From a virus: a stretch of DNA of 46,228 bases. Numbering within the stretch: the first letter of the stretch is position 1; each line of letters begins with the position of its first letter. Below, one piece after another: positions 8,017 through 16,257 of the stretch. The notes under the pieces were generated by a model. The model was not told the DNA's origin, made no database searches, and worked only from the letters and a program-made list of their open reading frames with translations. Position numbers and translations under genes: made by a program. The stretch lies in the IMG/VR virus record IMGVR_UViG_3300021376_000109, positions 1 to 46,228 of that record, one strand, 5' to 3'.

Positions 8017-9070
8017 TGTACCGATAGGTTCATCTATACACTTGGTATTTGATAAGGATGTAGATTTAGAATCTGTTAAAAATAGTTGTATTTTAATGGG
8101 TCCGGATTCAAGTAAAACCATAATGCCACAAAATGCAATGTGGATTAATGAATCTCAAGGTGAAAATAAGGATTTTTTATCAAGTCCTGGCTATCAAGGC
8201 TTTTGTGAATTTGATATTGAATTATTTTATTTAGACAGAGAAAGCTTAGAGCAAGTAGATAATGTATCTGATATTGATAGAACTAATTATTATAGCTTAG
8301 CAAAAATAACACCTAAGAATACTTTAGCTATAAATACTGAATATAAGCTTTTTGTAATTGGAGCTAATACTCAAAATTTAGACCCAATATATAAGAACAA
8401 TAAAGCAGTATCTTTAAAAACTATTTATTCTCCTGAATTAAATAATTTGGTAGACAATAGGGTATTTGTGCGCGGTCAATATAAATACAATATTTCTGCT
8501 GAATTGAATATAAAAATTATTCAAGCAGGTATTGGTTCTCAAGCACAATATGTTTATTATTTTGATGACCAACAAATTGATTTAAATAAAGCCTCTAGAT
8601 GTTCTGCCAGATGGCGTTCAATTGACAGAGGTTTAGTTATTAAATTTGATAATATTCAATATAATTTAAACGAAATAATTACTATAAAATGCTATCCAGT
8701 AGAGCTTTTAGACGAATCATATATCTTGAGTTTTACTACTGGTGATGGTTCTGTTTTTATTGAACCTGAAGCAGATTATATGTCTACTTCTCCAATTAAT
8801 AGCGCGATATATAAAGACCCAAGCTTAGATAAACTACAAATTATAAATGTTACTCCTTATAATGGTGAGATTAATCTACCTATAGATACAAATAGAATAG
8901 TAATTGAATTTAATAAAAATATTGATCCATTAACTGTTACTCAAGACACTATTAAGCTACAAGTAATGCCAGTATCTGGATTTTTTAACAATGGTTCTGT
9001 TAAAGATAGAGGTAATAGGCTTTATAAAATTGTTTCTGTCGAAGAAAATAAAATCATTATAGAATTTTAA
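7964..9070 (+). CDS. Ig-like (Big_5-type) virion protein
   Basis: A 368-residue protein with two Ig-like domains of the bacterial Big_5/SbsA type. The N-terminal domain runs from residue 1 to about 110 (NVPIGSSIHLVFDKDVD) and the C-terminal domain from about 285 to the end (NVTPYNGEINLPIDTNRIVI, then EFNKNIDPLTVTQDTIKL). Such domains often decorate capsids or tails and bind surfaces weakly. A middle region has no clear match. The ATG at 7964 is chosen; a GTG at 7952 is possible. A weak AGGTG lies about 10 bases upstream and the gene overlaps the preceding frame by 53 bases, so coupling or frameshifting is conceivable. The next gene also starts with an Ig-like segment, so both probably belong to the neck or head exterior (inference). 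Confidence 0.6.
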   Translation: MTINLLTNLSYPQNQSSNVPIGSSIHLVFDKDVDLESVKNSCILMGPDSSKTIMPQNAMWINESQGENKDFLSSPGYQGFCEFDIELFYLDRESLEQVDNVSDIDRTNYYSLAKITPKNTLAINTEYKLFVIGANTQNLDPIYKNNKAVSLKTIYSPELNNLVDNRVFVRGQYKYNISAELNIKIIQAGIGSQAQYVYYFDDQQIDLNKASRCSARWRSIDRGLVIKFDNIQYNLNEIITIKCYPVELLDESYILSFTTGDGSVFIEPEADYMSTSPINSAIYKDPSLDKLQIINVTPYNGEINLPIDTNRIVIEFNKNIDPLTVTQDTIKLQVMPVSGFFNNGSVKDRGNRLYKIVSVEENKIIIEF

Positions 9071-9078
9071 GGAGTAAC

Positions 9079-10074
9079 ATGAGAAGAGTTTCTTTAAATC
9101 AAAGCATCAAACTTAAGGTTTTATTTACCGATTCGAACAATACTCCAATTGATCCTGTTCAATTTGAGTTATTAATAACAAAGCCTAATGGTGATCAGGT
9201 TAATATTTTAAATGGTTTTACTCGAGTAGAAACAGGATTCTATTATATTGATTATAGTACTACTGATTTTGCTGGATTTTACAAGGAAGAGTGGACTGCT
9301 TTAATTGATGGTGTCGATACAGTATTTGATTTTGATTTTGAAGTAACTAGTGGCGGTAAAATAATCAATCATCAAAATATGATTGATTATAATCAATTAA
9401 TACTAATTACTATAGATGAATCAATTGCTGATGTAGATGGTAATACTCTTGAACAAACAGAGGAAGTATTTTTCTGCACAGAATTTAATCCTTATTATGC
9501 ACCAATAGAAATGCTTAGAGTCGAATGTGGTACTTGGATGAATGATATTCCCGATGATACATTAGCATTAGCAATACATTGGTCTTCTATGAAGGCTGAC
9601 CAAATAACCTGCAAAAAACCAGTAGGACCTAATTATTATTATGCGCGAACTAGATTTGTTTTATTTGATGCTGCTATTAGCCTGTTTACAATGCCTGTTG
9701 GTTCCTATGGTTCTAATTCTAAAACCCATAAAACCTTGGGGGACTTGTCAGTGCAAAATTCGGATTTGGACTTGGATATTAAAGACCTTCTTAAGGAATA
9801 TAAAGAACAAAAGGAAGAATGGTTGAGAGTTGTTAATGCCGGTGGTCATATAACTATTGGACAATCTCTAGGACCTACATTTGCTTCTAAATCCGCCAAA
9901 AGAGCAGACCACAATCTTGTTTCTCGTCAATGGCATGACCCATGGAATGAATATTATTGGTTACCAACTAATAATAGTAAATACAAGAAGCCTGGAGAAG
10001 AAAAATACAAGTCTGGTTTTACTATTTGGAATTATTATTATTTTACAACTAGTAGATTAGGGAGAAATGTATAA
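9079..10074 (+). CDS. Neck/head-tail connector candidate
   Basis: A 331-residue protein with AAGGAG before the ATG, 9 bases after the preceding gene. Residues 1-95 look like an Ig-like beta domain (IKLKVLFTDSNNTPIDPVQF, then FYYIDYSTTDFAGFYKEEW). Residues about 110-330 contain a mixed helical segment with LRVECGTWMNDIPDDTLAL, DQITCKKPVGPNYYYARTRF and TLGDLSVQNSDLDLDIKDLL, the sort of sequence seen in connector or adaptor proteins that stack under the portal. A 12-bp perfect inverted repeat sits in the coding sequence at 9361-9390. Its stop overlaps the start of the next gene by one base. The role is inferred from order (portal, capsid, neck, sheath) and modest sequence resemblance. Confidence 0.5.
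   Translation: MRRVSLNQSIKLKVLFTDSNNTPIDPVQFELLITKPNGDQVNILNGFTRVETGFYYIDYSTTDFAGFYKEEWTALIDGVDTVFDFDFEVTSGGKIINHQNMIDYNQLILITIDESIADVDGNTLEQTEEVFFCTEFNPYYAPIEMLRVECGTWMNDIPDDTLALAIHWSSMKADQITCKKPVGPNYYYARTRFVLFDAAISLFTMPVGSYGSNSKTHKTLGDLSVQNSDLDLDIKDLLKEYKEQKEEWLRVVNAGGHITIGQSLGPTFASKSAKRADHNLVSRQWHDPWNEYYWLPTNNSKYKKPGEEKYKSGFTIWNYYYFTTSRLGRNV
9361..9390 (+). repeat. Perfect 12-bp inverted repeat
   Basis: Arms ATAATCAATCAT (9361-9372) and ATGATTGATTAT (9379-9390) with a 6-base loop, inside the connector candidate gene. All twelve pairs are Watson-Crick. Confidence 0.85.
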
Positions 10075-10622
10075 TGGTTTTCAAACGACAATATCACAAG
10101 GTTTCTCGTGAAAAGGATTTGAGAAGAACCTTTGATGATTTTATATTAGGTAAATCTGGTGGAGTAAAGCATGCGCACAAGGTTTTGATTCGTAAATTCC
10201 GCCGCGCACAAGATAATCAATTAGTAAAATGTAAATGTGCTTCTTTCTTAACAGATGAAGCATCTACAGAAACATCATGTAATTTTTGTTTAGGTGAAAA
10301 ATATATTTGGGATGAACAATTTGTAGAATGTTACTCAACAATGAAAGGTGGAGACTCATTTCATTCTCGTTTTAGAAGGATTGCTCCTGGAGAAATAAGA
10401 ACTGATTATAAAACTTTTTATTTTCGATATGACACAAATATAACTTATAAAGACAAGATAATAGAGATGAGTCTTGATTTAGAAGGAGAATTAGTTATAC
10501 CATACAAAAGAGAAGTGATATATCGACCAGAAACTATACAAAAGTATAGGTCTGACAATGGTCGAGTTGAATATATTGCTGTACACTGTAGAGAAGAAAG
10601 CTCAATAAGGTTGAATGATTAA
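10074..10622 (+). CDS. Zinc-motif neck protein candidate
   Basis: A 182-residue basic protein with a cysteine cluster CKC (residues about 53-55) and, after TSC, CNFCLGEKY (about residues 70-78), likely a zinc site. The rest has beta-rich segments (FHSRFRRIAPGEIRT, FYFRYDTNITYKDKI). An AGGGAG precedes the ATG, which overlaps the previous stop by one base. Its own stop overlaps the next start by one base, so the three genes from 9079 form a translationally coupled set. Small basic zinc proteins occur among head-closure proteins of large phages, and position before the tail terminator candidate and sheath fits a head-completion or stopper role. I do not recognise the exact family. Confidence 0.5.
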   Translation: MVFKRQYHKVSREKDLRRTFDDFILGKSGGVKHAHKVLIRKFRRAQDNQLVKCKCASFLTDEASTETSCNFCLGEKYIWDEQFVECYSTMKGGDSFHSRFRRIAPGEIRTDYKTFYFRYDTNITYKDKIIEMSLDLEGELVIPYKREVIYRPETIQKYRSDNGRVEYIAVHCREESSIRLND

Positions 10623-11353
10623 TGAAAGTAGATTTTAATTACGATGAATCAGTATTAGAAAAATTGTATAACGTCGAGTGCCGAATTATTGACGAGAATG
10701 AAAATTTAATTGAAAGTTTAAGCTCTCAAGTTAAATTAACTAATCCTTATGAAATTGATTTAAATCACTTTTTACCAAACACAATACCTTTAACATTAAA
10801 TGAATTTTTTGCTACAGCTAGTAATTTAATACTAGATGCGCAAAAAAGAAGTGGAATAATTGAGTCTAAGATAGTTAAATTAGTGGAAGAGTATCCTCCG
10901 GAAACGATGGATACTTATGGTGATGAAGTAATTACCTTTAAGGTAGTTTCTAGAAAACCTGCAATGATGAATAGAACTGCTACCGGCAGACCTGTTAGAG
11001 AAGCAACCTTTTCTCATCAAGGCTCGACACCATATGAACCAAACAAAATAATAACTGTAGAATCTAGACCAGTGGATCATATTGTTGAGTTTACTTGCTG
11101 GGCTAAAAGCAATAAACTTGCAAATGATAGAGTGGTTTGGTTAGAGAAATTGTTAATCAACAATGCTTTTGTATTTAAAATCAAAGGCGCAGAAAGATTT
11201 TACTGGGAGAACCGAATGTCTGACACTTACATGACAGTAGGTGGACAAAGAATTTTTTACCGCCCATTACAATTCTTTTTACGTTTCAGAGAATTTGATA
11301 TCAAAGCAGAGTCAATCTTAAGAGAACTACTTATAAATGTTTCTAAAAAATGA
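10622..11353 (+). CDS. Tail terminator/completion candidate
   Basis: A 243-residue protein that follows the zinc protein with a one-base overlap and precedes the sheath gene by 13 bases. Residues 1-90 are mainly helical. Residues about 110-235 form a mixed beta-rich domain with VVSRKPAMMNRTATGRPVRE, IVEFTCWAKSNKLANDRVVW and LEKLLINNAFVFKIKGAERF, then a C-terminal helix. The central pattern, in which an aromatic beta strand is followed by a helix that reads like an oligomer contact, is reminiscent of tail terminator proteins that cap the tube. Gene order (neck, this gene, sheath, tube) is the main support. No catalytic motif is visible. Confidence 0.45.
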   Translation: MKVDFNYDESVLEKLYNVECRIIDENENLIESLSSQVKLTNPYEIDLNHFLPNTIPLTLNEFFATASNLILDAQKRSGIIESKIVKLVEEYPPETMDTYGDEVITFKVVSRKPAMMNRTATGRPVREATFSHQGSTPYEPNKIITVESRPVDHIVEFTCWAKSNKLANDRVVWLEKLLINNAFVFKIKGAERFYWENRMSDTYMTVGGQRIFYRPLQFFLRFREFDIKAESILRELLINVSKK

Positions 11354-11366
11354 ATAGGAGGCTATT

Positions 11367-13889
11367 ATGGCTTACAAAGATTTTTATAGCAGAGTTCCAG
11401 GCGTCAATAGTACATACAATGACGGGAATCTTAGCAAAACTACAAATAATCCAGCTGGTCCAAAGATTTTAATTGCAGGTGCTTCCGAAAAAGGTATTAA
11501 CGGTCGTATTTACACTGCAGAATCTTTACAAAGAATCATGAATGAATTTGGTGAGTTCAGCGAACTAGCTAATGCTGCACAGCTTAGTCTTGGAAATACA
11601 TCCGTAGTTCCTGGTCAAGCTGGTGCTCCTCAGGTTGAGGTTGTTAGAGTTGGGGCCAAGGAAGAGCATCTTTTAATTAAGAAAGTACTTTCAGGTAAAA
11701 CTGAAACAGAAACTATCATTAGAATTTCTCCAAAAAGAACTGGTCTAATTCGTTTAGATTCAAGTGATGTAAACGTTTTCTCCGTACTTAAGCTTGCGCT
11801 ACTACCAGTAAAAAAGAATAACATTTACAAGCAAAGAGTAATTATTTATCAAATCAACAGTGGTAGTACTCCTGATAGCGTAGTATATGATAGTGAAATG
11901 GTTTTGACTCAAAATCTTTCTGATTTTGAAGTAGAAATTAATAATGATGCAGGTATTAGCCAAATATTATTTACACCTCATGCTTTGGGTGCTGTTGGCG
12001 CAGCAGATTCTTTAAATGATGTAATAGATGCTATTGGTACTATTACTTCTACAAATTTAAAGAAGTTTAGTGATATTCTGATTGGCGACATTCATGCATT
12101 TAATGCTGTTGCAACTAATAATAGTGCTGCTGTTTCAAATGCTGTATATAGTCTTGTCAAGCATCAACCAGGTCCAGTTGACGCTAGCAGTATTTCTTAC
12201 CTAGAAAGATTTGCTAGCATGGAAGCAAAATATGAGGATTTAGATTATTTAAATTCCGAAATGATTTATTGTGATGGTTGTTGTGCTGATGTTTATCCAT
12301 TTGATATTACCACTGCAACTAATGATTTAGCAGTAGATTATGGTAATTACAGTCTAGGATATATGTGGAAGTATGTATATGAGGGTAAGCCATATGTATT
12401 TATGTTTGGTAGAAAAAATCCATTCTTGGCTGCAAATTTAGGTGATGAAGCTGCAGATGCTCCAATTGCAATTGCAACTAATTATAGCATTAAGCTAACT
12501 GCAGGACAAAAGCTTATAGGAGATTTACTAAATCTAGTAGAGCTTGAAGTTGTTCAAGGGGGTAGTGCAAGCGTTGAGATTTACCCAACTGATAAGGGTT
12601 TAATTAAGATCCTTGTTACAGAAACAGCTGCTCATTTAACAGCCGGTATTGAAGTAGATACAGGATTTTTTACTTTGGTAATTACTGCTAATGCTGGTGT
12701 ATTATCATCAACAAGAATTAGAGTCTCTGAAGTTGGTGGAGTGAGAACCCTTTCGGATTATCTAAAAGCAAATCCAAGTCAAATCAATTCTGACCCATTC
12801 GTGATGACTCCTTTTGAATTAACTGGTGCTGTTGTTCCTGAAGCTGTACTTAGAAGATTACTTGATTGGAAGGATGAAAGTGATCTTGGAGCTGCAGAAC
12901 TAGTTGCTTCTAATGACGAAGTAAGAGAAATTAGTTTCTTACATCAGGCCGCTCAATTAGCCTATAAAGCATCAACTGTACAAACTCAATGTATAGCATT
13001 TGTACCTACTACTGCTCCTCAAGCTAGCAATGATGGTATTGTTAAATGGGCTGGTGCTGGTCCAACCTATACCGTTAGTGATTCTGGTGAATTAGTAGTT
13101 AGCTCCAATGGTACTAAGCTACAAAGTAACAAGCTTTTGTTTGGGTCTTCATCCTATAGAGCTGGACGTCCATTTGGTGGTATCATTCTTACTACAGGTG
13201 CTTTATTACCTAATGGTGAGCCCTATGGTATCGATGACCAAGATGAAGCTGCAGACGAAAAAGGTTTGCCAATTGATTTAGGTAAGCATGTTGTAGTTTG
13301 CGGTTCTTGGGGTACCATTGCTAAGAATACAACTAATGTAAGTAGAATTAAGCTATTTGATAAGTTCAATGCTTATGTTAATCTTGCTCCTGCAATTATG
13401 GGTAAGCTAGCATCATTGCCAATTAACGAGGAGCCTATTGGTCCAGTTAATGGTTTGATTTCTGGTGTCACTGTAAGTGGTGCTATTGTTCCTAAATCAA
13501 TTCTCAATAGTTTGGCTTTAGGTAGAGTTTGTATGTTTGATAGAATTGGTGCTTTAAGCTTGCTTAGAACCGCCGCACTACCAAGCTCTGATTATACTAG
13601 AGTTTCTACTATTCGTGCCGCTAATAGAATTCTAAATAACGTAAGACAGCTTGCATTACCATTCCTAGGTAAAACAGTTGATTTTGCACGCGCAACACTT
13701 TCACAAAGAATTGAAGGGTTTATGACTGGCGAGGTTAGACTTGGAAATATTCAAGGCTATAACCCACCTGTAATTCAAGCCTCTAGATTAGATGAAATTG
13801 CAGGACGTATGAATGTTTCTGTAAGCTTCATTCCTCCTTTCTCTCTAGAAACTGTTAATGTCGATTTAACAGTGCTTCCTCCACAATAA
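11367..13889 (+). CDS. Tail sheath protein
   Basis: An 840-residue contractile tail sheath protein. The N terminus (MAYKDFYSRVPGVNSTYNDG, then GPKILIAGASEKGINGRIYT) begins with the extended arm and first domain seen in myophage sheaths. The C terminus (SQRIEGFMTGEVRLGNIQGY, then a strand-rich domain) fits the conserved sheath C-terminal domain, which makes the interlocking contacts between subunits. The central part (about residues 130-640) is long and variable and holds surface domains, so the protein is larger than the T4 sheath (about 660 residues). AGGAGG lies directly upstream of the ATG, a strong translation signal. Its presence shows that the phage is a contractile-tail virus. The tube genes follow. 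Confidence 0.85.
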   Translation: MAYKDFYSRVPGVNSTYNDGNLSKTTNNPAGPKILIAGASEKGINGRIYTAESLQRIMNEFGEFSELANAAQLSLGNTSVVPGQAGAPQVEVVRVGAKEEHLLIKKVLSGKTETETIIRISPKRTGLIRLDSSDVNVFSVLKLALLPVKKNNIYKQRVIIYQINSGSTPDSVVYDSEMVLTQNLSDFEVEINNDAGISQILFTPHALGAVGAADSLNDVIDAIGTITSTNLKKFSDILIGDIHAFNAVATNNSAAVSNAVYSLVKHQPGPVDASSISYLERFASMEAKYEDLDYLNSEMIYCDGCCADVYPFDITTATNDLAVDYGNYSLGYMWKYVYEGKPYVFMFGRKNPFLAANLGDEAADAPIAIATNYSIKLTAGQKLIGDLLNLVELEVVQGGSASVEIYPTDKGLIKILVTETAAHLTAGIEVDTGFFTLVITANAGVLSSTRIRVSEVGGVRTLSDYLKANPSQINSDPFVMTPFELTGAVVPEAVLRRLLDWKDESDLGAAELVASNDEVREISFLHQAAQLAYKASTVQTQCIAFVPTTAPQASNDGIVKWAGAGPTYTVSDSGELVVSSNGTKLQSNKLLFGSSSYRAGRPFGGIILTTGALLPNGEPYGIDDQDEAADEKGLPIDLGKHVVVCGSWGTIAKNTTNVSRIKLFDKFNAYVNLAPAIMGKLASLPINEEPIGPVNGLISGVTVSGAIVPKSILNSLALGRVCMFDRIGALSLLRTAALPSSDYTRVSTIRAANRILNNVRQLALPFLGKTVDFARATLSQRIEGFMTGEVRLGNIQGYNPPVIQASRLDEIAGRMNVSVSFIPPFSLETVNVDLTVLPPQ

Positions 13890-13908
13890 TTTAGGAGTAT
13901 AATTAATT

Positions 13909-14634
13909 ATGGCAAGTTCATTAGATTTAGCTAAAACCTACACCTCCTTTGCTGGTGTAGATATTAAAGTTGTTATTAATGGTTCTGTGGCTGGTAGCAT
14001 GCAAGCTGTTTCTTATGCTATTCAGCGTGAGAAAGCGCCTATCTATGTAATGGGTAGCGTAGACCCAATTAGCTTTTCTCGTGGTAAGCGTGGTATTGCT
14101 GGTACAATGATTAGCTTAATGTTAAATCAGCATATGCTCAATACAGATGCTTTTAAAGGTGAGAAGGCATATTTAGATAAGGGTGAAATCTTTGCTTCTA
14201 CTGCTACTGACGGTGGTTTAAAAGATGCTTCAGTGAATAATACCTCTGCAATATTACAACAGCTAGGTGAAGCCAACCAGAATGCTACTCCACTTAATGC
14301 ATCGCCGATTAGTAATATTGCTCGAGCAATTACCCCTGAAGTAACTGTTGGTGCCAATGTTGCTGACTTAAATAGGCTTAACAGTTGGACTAAGGTATTT
14401 TATGTTGATCAAATCCTACCTTTTGATGTTGTAATTCATGCAGTAAACGAGTATGGTAATGCAGCACAAATGAGATTATTTGGTTGCGAAATCTTGAATG
14501 AAGGCTCTGGCTTTTCTATTGATGATATCGTTATTGAAAATCAAATGACTTATGTGTGTCGTACTCTTTTACCTTGGACTGCTTTAGCTCAAGATCAAAC
14601 CAGCAATTTCACACGTGGCAATTCAGCACAATAA
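13909..14634 (+). CDS. Tail tube protein, paralog 1
   Basis: A 241-residue protein with AGGAG before the ATG, immediately after the sheath gene, where contractile phages keep the tube gene. The N-terminal region (FAGVDIKVVINGSVAGSMQA, then VSYAIQREKAPIYVMGSVDP and RGKRGIAGTMISLMLNQH) shows the beta-barrel pattern of tube proteins: a paired strand, a Lys-x-Pro-Ile-Tyr turn and an I-A-G-T-M strand. The middle has an Ala/Asn-rich loop (about residues 90-145), then strands resume (VDQILPFDVVIHAVNEYGNA). Codon use favours GCT and GGT, consistent with high expression. It is the best candidate for the main tube subunit among three related genes. Confidence 0.7.
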   Translation: MASSLDLAKTYTSFAGVDIKVVINGSVAGSMQAVSYAIQREKAPIYVMGSVDPISFSRGKRGIAGTMISLMLNQHMLNTDAFKGEKAYLDKGEIFASTATDGGLKDASVNNTSAILQQLGEANQNATPLNASPISNIARAITPEVTVGANVADLNRLNSWTKVFYVDQILPFDVVIHAVNEYGNAAQMRLFGCEILNEGSGFSIDDIVIENQMTYVCRTLLPWTALAQDQTSNFTRGNSAQ

Positions 14635-14646
14635 TAAGGAATATAA

Positions 14647-15786
14647 ATGACCGTTTCCTACCCATTTTCTTTTTCTGGAGCAGATGTAAGAGCTTTTGTG
14701 TATACAGAGAATACTAGTGATACAGGGTATTTTTTAGATTCTCTGGCTACTATAAGTTTTCAAATAAATGAACAAAAAAGTCCAGTAAGAAGATTGGGTA
14801 GGCCTCATGTGGTTGGATTTACTAAATCAATAAGAACTATTGCAGGTACAATGGTATTAATTATATTAAGAGACCATCCCGCTGCAAAACATATAAATCA
14901 AGGTCGATATAAATCTATCGGCGTTACTAGCGATACTTTAAATTCAAATAAATTTTTTACTAATAGTAAACCATTTGATTTAAGATTGACGTATCAATCA
15001 GAGGATAACCTGTTTAAAACAGGTTATAGTGATAATCAAAACGGACTAACTCATTCTGAATTACTAATACAGGGTATTGAAATTATATCTCAAAGTATTG
15101 TGACATCTATAAACGATATGATGACAGAAGTAGTAGTTCAATTTATGGCTAAAGATTGTACAGAATTTTCAACAGCTGAAAGAATCAAAAAGAATGCAGA
15201 ATCTCAATCAGTAAGTGCGGTAACAAATAATAATTCATCATCTAGCGGAATTACTTCTAATTCAAATCAAGTTGCTGATACAACAGCAACATTAAGTCAA
15301 ACACAAAGTGCAAATGTTAAAATTTTAATGAAGAATATTCAAAAATATTCTGAAAGTATACAAGCAAATTATAATAAACTTTTATTAATTCAAAATAGTG
15401 CTGCTACTAAAAAGGCCAGTACTGAGATTCAGAATCAAATTTCAGAACTTGTAGAAGCTCAAAGAAAAGTGAATGAAGAAATAAATGAAATAAAACAAAT
15501 TAAAGAAGCTTCAATTGAAGTGACTCAAGAGATGCTAGACGAAACAGCTTCAATGAATGATAAAGAAAAACAAGAATATTTTTCTTTAAAAAAGAAAATG
15601 GAGCTTTATGAAAATGTTGCAGCACAGATTGAAGCTATACAAGATTTATCGAGAAATATAGGTAGCAGCAACGTTGAAGATCAAAGATTTTTTAGTTATT
15701 TAGCATCAAATCAAAAATTATACGATTCATTGTATGGAGAAAATTCCCTTCTAGAAAGAAGAATAGATGAATTAGTATCAAATTGA
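14647..15786 (+). CDS. Tube-like protein with coiled-coil tail, paralog 2
   Basis: A 379-residue protein whose first 185 residues repeat the pattern of the upstream tube gene (FSFSGADVRAFVYTENTSDT, then FQINEQKSPVRRLGRPHVVG and RTIAGTMVLIILRDHPAAK). Residues about 190-230 are a Ser/Asn linker, and about 230-360 a strongly helical, Glu/Lys/Gln-rich coiled coil ending in SLLERRIDELVS. A 23-bp palindrome lies at 15005-15027. An AAGGA ribosome site precedes the ATG. The protein could start or end the tube, join the baseplate to the tube or guide sheath assembly. The long coiled coil is unlike an ordinary tube subunit and suggests a special position or partner (inference). Confidence 0.55.
   Translation: MTVSYPFSFSGADVRAFVYTENTSDTGYFLDSLATISFQINEQKSPVRRLGRPHVVGFTKSIRTIAGTMVLIILRDHPAAKHINQGRYKSIGVTSDTLNSNKFFTNSKPFDLRLTYQSEDNLFKTGYSDNQNGLTHSELLIQGIEIISQSIVTSINDMMTEVVVQFMAKDCTEFSTAERIKKNAESQSVSAVTNNNSSSSGITSNSNQVADTTATLSQTQSANVKILMKNIQKYSESIQANYNKLLLIQNSAATKKASTEIQNQISELVEAQRKVNEEINEIKQIKEASIEVTQEMLDETASMNDKEKQEYFSLKKKMELYENVAAQIEAIQDLSRNIGSSNVEDQRFFSYLASNQKLYDSLYGENSLLERRIDELVSN
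15005..15027 (+). repeat. 23-bp near-perfect palindrome
   Basis: Arms ATAACCTGTTT (15005-15015) and AAACAGGTTAT (15017-15027) around a single A, eleven matched pairs. Inside the second tube-like gene. Confidence 0.85.
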
Positions 15787-15813
15787 TAATACATTTTTAT
15801 AAAGAGAGTAAAT

Positions 15814-16248
15814 ATGAGTTCAGGTGAATTTAGTTACGAATATTTTAGTGGCGCTAATATTAAACTTTATTTTGGAAGTCACGAACTAGATGCAGTAGGC
15901 GTTAGCTATCAAATCTCTTATTCAAAGCAACCAATATATTCTTATTTTAGTCGAAAGTTTGATGCAGTATTAGATGGCAAGCATTTAGTACAGGGTAAAT
16001 TTGTTATTAATTTTAAGAATCCAAAGGAAATAGAAAGCAAAAAAGATTATTTTATAGGAGAGGATTTATCTTCTATAAATCAATTTTTTGATATAAAAAT
16101 TGATTTTGGAAGCGGCAAAGAAATTTTACTAAAAACTTGTTTTATTATAGGCTATGGACAAACTATACAAATAGATGACACTGTTATATTGACAGAATAT
16201 TCATTTGCTGCTAGAGAGATAATAAATAGCAATAGTAATAATCAGTAA
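15814..16248 (+). CDS. Tube-like protein, paralog 3
   Basis: A 144-residue protein with a purine-rich AAAGAGAG site before the ATG. Its sequence repeats the tube pattern in compact form (YFSGANIKLYFGSHELDAVG, then VSYQISYSKQPIYSYFSRKF and GKHLVQGKFVINFKNPKE). The final part (residues about 85-144) is beta-rich. Size is close to ordinary tube proteins (140-180 residues). It could be a second tube protein, for example the baseplate-proximal tube initiator. The three consecutive genes from 13909 to 16248 thus look like diverged duplicates of one tube fold. Divergence is high, so I rely on the shared strand and K-x-P-I-Y turn positions. Confidence 0.55.
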   Translation: MSSGEFSYEYFSGANIKLYFGSHELDAVGVSYQISYSKQPIYSYFSRKFDAVLDGKHLVQGKFVINFKNPKEIESKKDYFIGEDLSSINQFFDIKIDFGSGKEILLKTCFIIGYGQTIQIDDTVILTEYSFAAREIINSNSNNQ

Positions 16249-16257
16249 AGAGGGAAT

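Noticed and set aside
10429-10443. ATGACACAAATATA in the zinc-motif gene resembling the array unit
   Set aside because: Only about 13 bp match, TGTCA is missing, and AT-rich sequence gives such matches by chance.
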